This document shows, piece after piece, positions 20,182 through 28,373 of a stretch of DNA of 64,000 nucleotides. The first letter of the stretch is position 1. Each line of letters opens with the position of its first letter. Origin of the DNA: Tessaracoccus caeni. Its GTDB lineage: Bacteria > Actinomycetota > Actinomycetes > Propionibacteriales > Propionibacteriaceae. The stretch lies in contig NZ_JARGDO010000001.1 in the NCBI RefSeq assembly GCF_029211185.1, positions 33,318 through 97,317 on the forward strand. Direction: 5' to 3'. A program made the translations under genes and the position numbers. The notes under the pieces were generated by a model that saw only the letters and a program-made list of their open reading frames with translations, ran no database searches and was not told where the DNA came from.

Positions 20182-20500
20182 GGCCGTATCCTTTTCCGGC
20201 AGGCCTACGGGCCCACCTCTGCTTGGGTGAGGCGACGCCTCACGGTGGTTCTCTGCCCCTTGACCTCTCGATCAGGAGCCCTGATGCGCCCGTCCGACAC
20301 CCCCGACGAATCGGGACCACGTGGCGGCCGTGCGACGTAAGTCGCGCTGCGCATGCGAAGTCAACCCAGGTGGGTTGCCGGTCCATCCTATGCCCCAGCC
20401 GTCACACCATCAAAACGGCTTCGAGCGAGCATCTCGAAGCGAGGTTTCCACAGGTGGGAACCCGATGGGAAATCTGGGGCGCCGAAACCAATCATGGGAC
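20182..20500. other. Divergent intergenic region between rpsB and the LytM gene (319 bp)
   Basis: No gene is visible. The rpsB side holds a structured leader: on the minus strand ATCAGG-GCT-CCTGAT and GTGAGGCG-T-CGCCTCAC form two hairpins before the AAAAGGA site. The other side holds an 8-bp perfect inverted repeat, GCTTCGAG (20418-20425) and CTCGAAGC (20433-20440). I looked for the cyclic-di-AMP riboswitch often found before cell-wall hydrolase genes and could not match its conserved segments. Confidence 0.6.
20227..20290 (-). promoter_or_regulatory. Structured 5' leader of rpsB (candidate autoregulatory element)
   Basis: Two short perfect hairpins occur in the rpsB leader: ATCAGGGCTCCTGAT at 20272-20286 and GTGAGGCGTCGCCTCAC at 20227-20243 in minus-strand sense. 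Ribosomal protein leaders are often bound by their own product; this role is inferred from position only. Confidence 0.3.
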
Positions 20501-21409
20501 ATGCGACGACTGATAGCTGCGCTCGTCTCGGTCGCTCTGCTGTGGGCCGCGCCCACCGCATGGGCCGATGACGGACTGAAACTGGAATTGCCCGTTCCCG
20601 GCCAGGCCGTGCGCCCGTTCGATCCTGGGCCTACGCGCTACTCTGCCGGGCACCGGGGGGTCGATCTGGAGGGCAGAGAGGGTGACGAGGTGCGCGCGGC
20701 CGCACCGGGAACGATCTTCTTCGCCGGGAAGGTGGCGGGCACTCCATCGGTGTCGGTCGACCACGGCAACGGACTCCGCACCACCTACACCCCGGTCTCG
20801 CCCAGCGTCGGCAAGGGCGACATCGTCTCGGCGGGGGACGTGATCGGCACGCTCGCGGCGGGACACTGCACGCCGCAAGCCTGTCTGCACTGGGGGCTCA
20901 CCGACGGCGAGGACTACTTCAACCCCCTGCACTACACCGAGGCCCGCGTGATCCGGCTGCTGCCTGCCGGCTCCCAACCCGAGATCAAGGTTCCCCTCCC
21001 TCCTGCTCTCGCACCAACGGCGGCCACCGGAGACGCGCCCGTGAGCGGCAGGATCACGTCGCGCTACGGCATGCGCGTCCACCCGGTCACGGGCGTCTAC
21101 AAGCTGCACGACGGGCTCGACTTCGCCGCGCCCTGCGGCACGACCATCTCGCTCCCCTGGGCCGGCACCGTGAGCTCGGCCGGATGGGACGGTGGCTATG
21201 GGTACCGGGTGATCGTCGATCACGGCGACGGGCTCCGCACGGCCTACGCGCACCTCCCCGACGTGGGCGTCAGCATCGGCCAGGAACTGGCGGCCGGATC
21301 TCAGGTGGGTGTGGTGGGCACCACGGGCTACTCCACCGGCTGTCACTTGCACTGGATGGCCTGGCGCGACGGCAGCCTGATCGATCCGGAGTCGCTGTTG
21401 GAGGGATAG
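20501..21409 (+). CDS. Secreted protein with two tandem M23 (LytM) domains
   Basis: The 302-residue protein has a signal peptide (MRRLIAALVSVALLWAAPTA). Two M23 domains follow. In the first (about residues 45-145) the zinc ligands are present (H51, D55 in HRGVD; His in ACLHWG), but the catalytic His positions read YTPV and CLHWG, so it looks inactive. The second (about 180-300) is complete: H203/D207 in HDGLD, YAHL, and H282/H284 in GCHLHW. M23 proteins cut peptidoglycan cross-links or activate amidases. Single-domain M23 genes are common between rpsB and xerC in actinobacteria; here a degenerate and a canonical domain are fused. No clear ribosome-binding site precedes the ATG. Confidence 0.88.
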   Translation: MRRLIAALVSVALLWAAPTAWADDGLKLELPVPGQAVRPFDPGPTRYSAGHRGVDLEGREGDEVRAAAPGTIFFAGKVAGTPSVSVDHGNGLRTTYTPVSPSVGKGDIVSAGDVIGTLAAGHCTPQACLHWGLTDGEDYFNPLHYTEARVIRLLPAGSQPEIKVPLPPALAPTAATGDAPVSGRITSRYGMRVHPVTGVYKLHDGLDFAAPCGTTISLPWAGTVSSAGWDGGYGYRVIVDHGDGLRTAYAHLPDVGVSIGQELAAGSQVGVVGTTGYSTGCHLHWMAWRDGSLIDPESLLEG

Positions 21410-21513
21410 GAGCGCGGGTCGATGAGACGCCTGCGGCACACACCATGTGGACGAGTCTCACGCCTCCCACATCTGGGGCGAGAGATCACGGATGGCGAGA
21501 GTCTCAGTCGGAA

Positions 21514-22416
21514 TCACGCCCGGGGGTGGGCGGTCTTGTAGGCCTCGCGGAGACGCTCGGAGGTGACGTGGGTGTAGATCTGGGTGGTCGCGACGCTGGC
21601 GTGTCCCAGCATCTCCTGCACGCTGCGCAGGTCGGCTCCACCATCCAACAACTGGGTCGCCATCGCATGGCGCAGGGCGTGCGGGCTCACCTGACGACCC
21701 TCCGCCGCCGTCGCCTGGTTCACCACCCGCCGCGCGACCCGGGGATCAAGCGCCCCTCCGCGGGCGCCCAGGAACACCAGCTCCGGGCTCTGAGGGCCGG
21801 CCAGACGTGACCTCACCACCAGCCAGGCTCGCAGCGCATCGGCAGCCGGCACCCCGAAGGGCACGGTGCGCTGCTTGCTGCCCTTGCCCACTGGGCGCAC
21901 GACCCTGGCGTCCAGATCCAGCTGATCCAGCCTCAAGTCGCAGAGTTCGGACACACGCAGCCCGCTGGCATAGAGCAGTTCCAGCAGCGCCAGGTCTCGG
22001 AGCTGCTGGGGCTCCCCCTGCTCCGCCACCGCGGCCTCGGCCGCCGCCAGCGCGTGATCCACCACCGCCGGAGTCGGCACGGCCGGCAGCGTCCGGCCCC
22101 GTTTCGGCGACTTGAGCCTCACCGCCGGATCCTCCGTGACATGCCCTTGGCGCACGGCCCAGCCGAAAAACCCCCGAACACACGACACCTTGCGCCGAAT
22201 CGTCGCCGAGGAGGCGCCGCCCTCGACCAGATCAGCGAGCCACCGTCGTAGCATCGCGAGCGTGACAGAGCCGGGGCCTTCCTGGCAGCACGAGGCCAGG
22301 TCGCGCAGATCAGAGCGGTACCCGCGCACGGTGTGCGGAGACAGCCCGCGCTCGGCGGACAGATGGCGCGCGTAGTCGTCGATCAATGCCTCCCACGCTC
22401 GCCGCTGCTGTCCCAT
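21514..22416 (-). CDS. xerC: Tyrosine recombinase XerC
   Basis: With the start at 22416 (MGQQRRAWEALIDDYARHLS) the protein is 300 residues, the normal Xer length; an in-frame start at 22527 would add an unlikely extension. The SAM-like DNA-binding domain comes first, then the catalytic domain with Arg in ASGLRVSEL, Lys in GKGSKQRTVPF, HALRHAMATQLLDGGADL and Tyr in TTQIYTHV. It resolves chromosome dimers at dif together with XerD. Its place near rpsB and the M23 gene is conserved in actinobacteria, and this supports XerC rather than an integrase. Confidence 0.93.
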   Translation of the reverse strand: MGQQRRAWEALIDDYARHLSAERGLSPHTVRGYRSDLRDLASCCQEGPGSVTLAMLRRWLADLVEGGASSATIRRKVSCVRGFFGWAVRQGHVTEDPAVRLKSPKRGRTLPAVPTPAVVDHALAAAEAAVAEQGEPQQLRDLALLELLYASGLRVSELCDLRLDQLDLDARVVRPVGKGSKQRTVPFGVPAADALRAWLVVRSRLAGPQSPELVFLGARGGALDPRVARRVVNQATAAEGRQVSPHALRHAMATQLLDGGADLRSVQEMLGHASVATTQIYTHVTSERLREAYKTAHPRA

Positions 22417-22542
22417 GGGCTCAGTCTGACCCGTGGTCCAGACGGATACCAAGACGACCTGCCGGGCTCGCCCACACCGCGACGGCGGGATTCGGCATAC
22501 TTGGTGCTCGACGCACGGCAAAGACACGGAAACGGGGAGACG

Positions 22543-23148
22543 ATGAGCGACGAGAACGCGTTGGGCGATCTGACGACAGGCGGCAAGGTGCTACCGATCA
22601 CCCGTTGGGGAACTCCCGTCATGCATGCCCAGACGAGGCGCGTCACGGAGTTCGGCGAGGAACTGCATCAGCTCATCCGCGACATGTGGGCCACCATGCA
22701 CGCCGCCGAGGGCGTCGGCCTGGCGGCCACCCAGGTGGGCGTCGACCTGGCGGTGTTCGTCTACGAGTGCCCCGACGCCGACCACGTCACGCATCGTGGC
22801 GTGTTCGTCAACCCAGAGGTGATCCTGCCGGAGGGCAACGAACGCAACCTTGAGGCCGCCGACGAGGGATGCCTGTCCCATCCCGGTGGATACGCCACGC
22901 TCGCCCGCGCCGACGTCGCAACCTGCGTCGGCCAGGACGCCTACGGCAACCCGCAGGAGAAGATCGGCACCGGCTACCTCGCCCGCTGCCTGCAGCACGA
23001 GACCGATCACCTGAACGGAACCGTGTTCGGGGACCGGCTCTCGAAGCGCTCCCGCCGTCAGCTCGACAAGCAGGTCGCCGAGCTCGCCTTCCGCTATCCC
23101 GACGACTGGCCCGTCAGTCCGAAGACCGTCGCCAAGCCGGTCGCCTGA
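22543..23148 (+). CDS. def: Peptide deformylase
   Basis: The 201-residue metalloenzyme removes the formyl group from nascent proteins. The three motifs are GVGLAATQVG, EGCLSHPG (metal-binding Cys) and QHETDH (HExxH with two metal ligands and the catalytic Glu). The ATG at 22543 follows GGGGAGA at good spacing; upstream in-frame codons are antisense to xerC. It converges on the rRNA methyltransferase gene, with 3 bp between the stop codons. Confidence 0.96.
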   Translation: MSDENALGDLTTGGKVLPITRWGTPVMHAQTRRVTEFGEELHQLIRDMWATMHAAEGVGLAATQVGVDLAVFVYECPDADHVTHRGVFVNPEVILPEGNERNLEAADEGCLSHPGGYATLARADVATCVGQDAYGNPQEKIGTGYLARCLQHETDHLNGTVFGDRLSKRSRRQLDKQVAELAFRYPDDWPVSPKTVAKPVA

Positions 23149-23151
23149 CTT

Positions 23152-23943
23152 TCACGAGGGGCGCAGCGCGTAGGCGAGGATCGCTGCGGCGGTCGCCACG
23201 TTGAGCGAGTCCACCCGGTCCGTCATCGGGATGGTGACCGCGTCGTCGGCCGCGCCGCTCCAGGCATCGCTGAGCCCGTGCCCCTCGGTGCCGAGCAGCA
23301 CCGCCACCTTGCCCTCGGGCCGATAGGCGTCCAGGCTGACGGCACCCGGACGCAGCGTCGCCGCCACCAGCCGGAACCCCGCCTCCTTCAGCAGGCGCAG
23401 GTCGTCGTCGCTGGTCATGCGTCGCCAGGGCACCGCCAGTGAGGCTCCCATCGACGCCTTGATCGCGCGCCGGTACAACGGATCGGCGGCGCCCGGCGAG
23501 AGCACCACGCCTCCCCAGCCGAGCCCGGCGGCGATGCGCATGATGCCGCCGAGGTTGGCATGGTCGACCAGATCCTCACACACCAGCAGTCGGTCGGCGG
23601 CCAGCAGGGTGTTCCAGTCGGTCGGCGCCGGGCGCTCGAACGAGGCCAGCGCGCCCCGGTGCACGTGAAAGCCGCTGACCCGCTCAATCAGAGCCCCCGG
23701 CGCGACGTAACACGGCACGTCGGGCCATTCGGCCAGCACGTCGGCGAGCCCCGCAAGCCAGCGCTCCTGCAGCAGGAAGGCTCGCGGGCGGCATCCGCCC
23801 TCGGCGGCGCGCCGGATGATCTTGTCGCCCTCGGCGATGAAGATCCCTTCCGCCGTCTCGAGACTGGTACGCAGCTGCGAGTCGCGCAGCGCCACGAAGT
23901 CCCTGAGGCGCGGATCGTCCGGGGTCTGGATCTCTATCTCCAC
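23152..23943 (-). CDS. SpoU/TrmH-family RNA 2'-O-methyltransferase
   Basis: From GTG at 23943 the product is 263 residues. It has an N-terminal substrate-binding domain (IFIAEGDKIIRRAAEGG) and the SPOUT knot domain with the three motifs NLGGIMRIAAGLGWGGV, VLLGTEGHGLS and IPMTDRVDSLNVATAAAIL, which form the SAM knot. The target nucleotide in rRNA or tRNA cannot be told. An ATG at 23970 is an alternative start; it shares the CCATGG palindrome with the start of the divergent pabB gene, so the two genes would then overlap at their starts. Confidence 0.88.
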   Translation of the reverse strand: MEIEIQTPDDPRLRDFVALRDSQLRTSLETAEGIFIAEGDKIIRRAAEGGCRPRAFLLQERWLAGLADVLAEWPDVPCYVAPGALIERVSGFHVHRGALASFERPAPTDWNTLLAADRLLVCEDLVDHANLGGIMRIAAGLGWGGVVLSPGAADPLYRRAIKASMGASLAVPWRRMTSDDDLRLLKEAGFRLVAATLRPGAVSLDAYRPEGKVAVLLGTEGHGLSDAWSGAADDAVTIPMTDRVDSLNVATAAAILAYALRPS

Positions 23944-23955
23944 ACCCCGAGACGA

Positions 23956-23961
23956 TAGCCT
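23956..23961 (+). promoter_or_regulatory. -10 box of a probable leaderless promoter (PabB-PabC gene)
   Basis: TAGCCT lies 7 nt ahead of the ATG at 23969, with GCTCACC between them and no ribosome-binding site. Confidence 0.45.
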
Positions 23962-23968
23962 GCTCACC

Positions 23969-25720
23969 ATGGCTCGCGGTGAGGTTCCCTTCGTGCTGCT
24001 CGACGACGCCTTCTCCGGACGCGGAACCCTGCTCACGGACCTGACCGACATCGTCGAGGTGGATCTGAACAGCCTCGACGCGGCCCTCGTCAACGGCTGG
24101 CAGCGGGGCCTGCACTGCTTCGTCTGGCTGCCCTACGACCTCGGCGAGGCCCACCTGCGTCTCCGGGACACCGGAGTCGGCGCCGTGTTTCGTTTCGCCG
24201 AGCGGCGCGAAATCGACGCCGGCAGCTGGCTCGCAGACACGGCGCCGAACGAGCCGGCGGGTGTGGTCTCCCCCGAGCCGGCGTGGAACGAGGACGTCTT
24301 CACGGATCGGGTGGCGGCCGTGCACCAGGCCATCCGGCGCGGCGACACCTATCAGGTCAACCTGACCTTCCCGATCCGCGCCGACCGGTACGGGCACCCG
24401 ATCGACCTCTATCGACGCCTGCGCGATCGGCAGCCCACCGAGTACGCGGTCCTGGCGCACCTGCCGTCGCCCGCTCCGTCGTGGACGCTCGGACTCTCCC
24501 CCGAACTCTTCCTCCAGGTCGATTCCGACGGCACCGTGCGATGCACCCCGATGAAGGGCACGGCGCGTGCAGACGAGATCGACGACCCCACGACGCTCGC
24601 GGCCGACCCGAAGAACCGCGCCGAGAACGTGATGATCGTCGACCTCCTGCGCAACGACCTCGGGCAGGTCGCCCAGCCGGGCAGCGTGGCCGTCACCTCG
24701 CTGTTCGATGTGTCCCGGGTGGGCGACCTCTGGCAGATGACCAGCACCGTCGAGGCCCTCGCTACACCCGGCACCCTGCCGGGAGCCCTGATGCGGGCGG
24801 CATTCCCGTGCGGCTCGATCACGGGCGCGCCGAAGTCGTCGAGCATGGCGGTGATCCGAGCGCTGGAGGACACACCACGTGGCGGCTACACCGGAAGCAT
24901 GGGCCTTCTCGAGCCTGCCGAAGGACCGCTGGGATGGAAGAGCAGCCTCAATGTGGCGATCCGCACCGTCGAGATCGACGACGACGCGCTGCGGCTGGGC
25001 GTGGGAGCCGGCATCACGATCGGCAGCGATCCGACCGCGGAGTACCGCGAGTGCCTCGCCAAGGGCTCCTTCCTCACCGGGCTTGCTCCGCAGTTCTCCC
25101 TGATCGAGACCATCCTCGTCGACGACGGCCGCGCCCCGAGACTGGCCGGGCACACCTCACGGCTCCGCGCCTCCGCCGCCGCGCTGGGCTTTCCGGAACT
25201 GGACGCGAGCGCCCTGCTGACCGACGCCCTGGCCACGGTGCCCAGCAAGGGGACGCATCGCGCACGGGTGGAGGTGGCACCCGACGGCCGTGCGAGCATC
25301 GCGCACGCGCCCATGGTTCCGTCATCGGGCAACCCGATCCTCATCACGCTCGCCCCCCAGCCCTGGCGGCCCGACGCGCTCTCGCGCCACAAGACCACCC
25401 GCCGCGCGGCCTTGGACCAGGCCTGGCGCGACGCGGACGCCGCCGGGGCCTTCGACGCCCTCGGCACCGACGCCGACGGCTATCTGCTCGAAGGCGGTCG
25501 AAGCAGTGTCTTCGTCCTCATCGACGGCGTCTGGCGCACCCCTCCCCTGGCACGCGGCGTGCTGGACGGGGTGGCGCGAGCCGAGATCCTGGAGCACGGC
25601 TCCCTCTTCGGACGCCCGGCGACCGAGGGCGATGTGACGATCGACGAGCTGCGATCCGCCGACGGCCTCGTCGTCGCCAATGCCCTGCGGGGCGCGATGT
25701 GGGCGCGGCTGGTTGTGTAA
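23969..25720 (+). CDS. pabB: Aminodeoxychorismate synthase component I fused to aminodeoxychorismate lyase (PabB-PabC)
   Basis: The 583-residue protein joins two steps of p-aminobenzoate (folate) synthesis. Residues ~90-365 are a chorismate-binding domain: TYQVNLTFP, PSWTLGLSPELFL, CTPMKGTARADE, NVMIVDLLRNDLG and FPCGSITGAPK. Residues ~370-583 are a class IV aminotransferase-like lyase with the PLP Lys in RHKTTRRA and EGGRSSVFVLIDG near the cofactor. The first converts chorismate to ADC, the second releases pyruvate to give PABA. The glutamine amidotransferase subunit (PabA) is not in the window. The gene seems leaderless. Confidence 0.92.
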   Translation: MARGEVPFVLLDDAFSGRGTLLTDLTDIVEVDLNSLDAALVNGWQRGLHCFVWLPYDLGEAHLRLRDTGVGAVFRFAERREIDAGSWLADTAPNEPAGVVSPEPAWNEDVFTDRVAAVHQAIRRGDTYQVNLTFPIRADRYGHPIDLYRRLRDRQPTEYAVLAHLPSPAPSWTLGLSPELFLQVDSDGTVRCTPMKGTARADEIDDPTTLAADPKNRAENVMIVDLLRNDLGQVAQPGSVAVTSLFDVSRVGDLWQMTSTVEALATPGTLPGALMRAAFPCGSITGAPKSSSMAVIRALEDTPRGGYTGSMGLLEPAEGPLGWKSSLNVAIRTVEIDDDALRLGVGAGITIGSDPTAEYRECLAKGSFLTGLAPQFSLIETILVDDGRAPRLAGHTSRLRASAAALGFPELDASALLTDALATVPSKGTHRARVEVAPDGRASIAHAPMVPSSGNPILITLAPQPWRPDALSRHKTTRRAALDQAWRDADAAGAFDALGTDADGYLLEGGRSSVFVLIDGVWRTPPLARGVLDGVARAEILEHGSLFGRPATEGDVTIDELRSADGLVVANALRGAMWARLVV

Positions 25721-25748
25721 CCGGGCCATGTGCGTGAGACTAGCCCGC

Positions 25749-27038
25749 ATGCCGCTTGAGCCACCCGTCGAAGAGTTGCACTACGAGCTGACCCGCGCCC
25801 GGCTGAGCAACGGGTTGGAGGTTGTGGTCCAGCACGATCCCGGCGCTCCCGGCGAGGCCGTCAACCTTTACTACGAGGTGGGGTCGGCCGACGAGGAACC
25901 CCACCGCACGGGGTTCGCCCACCTCTTCGAGCATCTGATGTTCCAGGGCTCCGCTCAGGTGGCGTCCGGCGAGCACATGGCGCTGATCGAGGCGCTGGGC
26001 GGCACCGTCAACGCCACCACCTCCAGCGATCGCACCAACTACTTCCAGGCCGTTCCGCCCGGCGCGCTGGATCTGGTGCTGTGGCTGGAGGCCGACCGGC
26101 TGGCGTCGCTGGCGATCACCGCCGACAACTTCGAGGCGCAGCGCGACGTGGTCAAGGAAGAGCGCCGGCAGCGCTACGACAACCAGCCCTACGGCGACCT
26201 GCTGGAATTGCTCATCGCGCAGCACTTTCCCGCCGGACACCCCTACGGCCACCTGCCGATCGGTTCGATGGAGCATCTGGACGACGCCGCCCTCGACGAT
26301 GTGGCCACCTTCTTCGCGCGCTGGTACCGGCCCAGCAACGCCCGCCTGGTGCTGTGCGGACCGGTGCCTCCCGACGAGGCCCTGGACCTCGTCGAGAACC
26401 GTTTCGGGCTGCTGCCCACCCTGCCCGCGCCGGCGCGCCCCGCGGTGGGCGAGCGCCACCAGTTGTTCGCTCCCCAGGTGACGTCTGTGACGCGCCCCGT
26501 CCCCCACTCGCTGAGCTACCTCTCCTGGACGGTCCCGCCGGCGACCCATCCGGACCACGCGCCGCTCGACCTGGCCGCCTCGGTGCTCGCCGACGGACAT
26601 GCCTCGCGACTGCACCGCGCCCTGGTCAAGGAGGCCGGCATCGCCACCGAACTCCACCTCTCCACACTGCCGCATCTGAGGGCCGAGTCCGTCGTGGCCG
26701 CTTCGGCTCGGCCGTCTGAGCAGACCAGCGTCGCCGAGCTCTCCGAACGCCTCCTCACCGAGATCGCCGCGTTCGCGGAGTCGGGCCCCACCGAGGAGGA
26801 ACTGCAGCGAGCGCAGGCCCAATACGAACGCGACTGGCTCTGGGAACTGGCCACCACCGCCGGGCGTGCCGACCTGATCAACGAGCACTGGCTGACCTAC
26901 GGAGATCCGGCCTCGATCAACACGCATCTCACGCACGTGATGTCACTCACCCCGGCCGACCTCGCCCGGGTCGTCGCCGATCACCTCACCCCCGCTGCCG
27001 CCCACCAGCTGCACTACCTGAGCGGAGAAGATCGATGA
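25749..27038 (+). CDS. M16-family zinc peptidase (catalytic-type subunit)
   Basis: The protein, about 429 residues, carries the inverted zinc motif HxxEH (FAHLFEHLMFQG, about residues 58-69) with the second Glu ligand region after it (EADRLASLAIT), and DVVKEERRQRYDNQPYG. It is the active member of a two-gene M16 pair comparable to mitochondrial processing peptidase subunits or PqqF-type enzymes. An ATG at 25728 would add seven residues. The 3' end overlaps the next gene by ATGA. The substrate is unknown. Confidence 0.88.
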   Translation: MPLEPPVEELHYELTRARLSNGLEVVVQHDPGAPGEAVNLYYEVGSADEEPHRTGFAHLFEHLMFQGSAQVASGEHMALIEALGGTVNATTSSDRTNYFQAVPPGALDLVLWLEADRLASLAITADNFEAQRDVVKEERRQRYDNQPYGDLLELLIAQHFPAGHPYGHLPIGSMEHLDDAALDDVATFFARWYRPSNARLVLCGPVPPDEALDLVENRFGLLPTLPAPARPAVGERHQLFAPQVTSVTRPVPHSLSYLSWTVPPATHPDHAPLDLAASVLADGHASRLHRALVKEAGIATELHLSTLPHLRAESVVAASARPSEQTSVAELSERLLTEIAAFAESGPTEEELQRAQAQYERDWLWELATTAGRADLINEHWLTYGDPASINTHLTHVMSLTPADLARVVADHLTPAAAHQLHYLSGEDR

Positions 27039-28366
27039 GCCGCCCCGTCGTCCCCGCGCCGCGCCCCTGGATCTACCCGTCTCCGGAGGTTCGCGTTCTC
27101 CCGAACGGCCTCACCGTGTGGCTGTTCGACCTGCCGGGCCAGCACGTCGCCACCTTCGACCTGCTGCTTCCCCTGCCGCTGTCCAGCGAGCCCCGGGCGC
27201 TGGAGGGAGTAGGCACGATCGCACTCAATTCCATCGACGAGGGCACCGTCCCCCACCCCGACGGGAGGATCGCCGAGCTGCTCGAGGCTGAAGGGGCCTC
27301 GCTGCACGGCTGGGCGAAGCAACATCACACCCGTCTAGGAGGCCAGGCGCCGGCGCGTCGGCTCGGCCCCGTCCTGGAGCTGTTCACGGAGGTGCTGCGC
27401 GAGCCCGCCTACGCCGACCAGGACATCGCTCACCACATCGAGACCCGCATCGCCCGGCACGATACGGCGTTGGCCTCCCCCGGCAGCGCCAATCGGTTGG
27501 CATTCAACCGGCGCCTCTACGGCGACGACGCCCGGCTGGGCAGGCCGGCTGGAGGCGTACCTACGACGCTGGGCGCCATCTGCCCCGACGATGTCCGGGA
27601 GTGGCATCGTCGAGGTTTCGGCCCCGCGCACGCCACCGTCATCGTGGCCGGCGACCTCTCCCGGGTGCCCACCGAGGCGTTCGATGCGCTCGGCGCATGG
27701 CAGAACTCACAACCCACGCTCGCACCACCGGCCGACGACCTCCCGCCTCACGGCACGGGCACCGTGCTGGTGGATCGTCCCGACGCGGTGCAGTCGACCA
27801 TCCTGGTGGGCCTGCGCAGCGTCCCCCGAACCGATCCTCGTTGGGCGGCCGCACGCCTGGGTGGGCACGCGATGGCGGGCGCTTTCGCCAGCAGGCTGAA
27901 CCTCGAGCTGCGCGAGCGCCTCGGCTACACCTACGGCATCCATGGCGGCTTCGGCGCCGGGCCCACCCACAGCCTGTTCACCGTCGGCGGCAGCACCCGC
28001 AGCGAGGTGACCATCGACGCGGTGCTGCGTATCCTCGACCGGCTCCGGCTCGGTGAACCCTTCGGTGCCGCGGAAATCGAGGACGCCAAACGCTTCCTCA
28101 TCGGCATCGCTCCGCTGGCCACGGAGACGTCGGCGGACATCGTCGACCAAGTGGCGGAGTTGCGCGCGGCAGGCCTGGACACCACCTTTCTGAAGCAGCA
28201 CTTCGCGGCCCTCGCCACCGTCGAACCGGACGAGGCCACCCAGGTCTTCCAGGAGCTCGTGACACCGGAGAACCTGGTGATCTCGATCACGGGCCAGGCC
28301 GAGCGGTTCCTCCCGGAGTTGGAGGCCGCCGGCCTGGCGCCAGAGGTGATCGATCCGGCGAGCTAA
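27035..28366 (+). CDS. M16-family protein, non-catalytic partner
   Basis: The 443-residue protein has the M16 fold, but the HxxEH position reads ALNSIDEGT, so it cannot bind zinc. It keeps the substrate-binding Arg/Tyr segment typical of the partner chain (LRERLGYTYGIHGGF). Translation is coupled to the catalytic gene by the ATGA overlap. The two chains probably form one heterodimeric peptidase, by analogy with other paired M16 proteins. Confidence 0.88.
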   Translation: MSRPVVPAPRPWIYPSPEVRVLPNGLTVWLFDLPGQHVATFDLLLPLPLSSEPRALEGVGTIALNSIDEGTVPHPDGRIAELLEAEGASLHGWAKQHHTRLGGQAPARRLGPVLELFTEVLREPAYADQDIAHHIETRIARHDTALASPGSANRLAFNRRLYGDDARLGRPAGGVPTTLGAICPDDVREWHRRGFGPAHATVIVAGDLSRVPTEAFDALGAWQNSQPTLAPPADDLPPHGTGTVLVDRPDAVQSTILVGLRSVPRTDPRWAAARLGGHAMAGAFASRLNLELRERLGYTYGIHGGFGAGPTHSLFTVGGSTRSEVTIDAVLRILDRLRLGEPFGAAEIEDAKRFLIGIAPLATETSADIVDQVAELRAAGLDTTFLKQHFAALATVEPDEATQVFQELVTPENLVISITGQAERFLPELEAAGLAPEVIDPAS

Positions 28367-28373
28367 GTGAGAC

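Noticed and set aside
20341..20500. Cyclic-di-AMP riboswitch upstream of the LytM gene
   Set aside because: Such riboswitches often precede wall hydrolase genes, but the conserved segments could not be matched here; only a simple 8-bp hairpin is present.
21514..22416. Phage integrase with an attachment site
   Set aside because: The protein has Xer length and motifs and sits in the conserved rpsB-M23-xerC order, with no tRNA or phage genes nearby.
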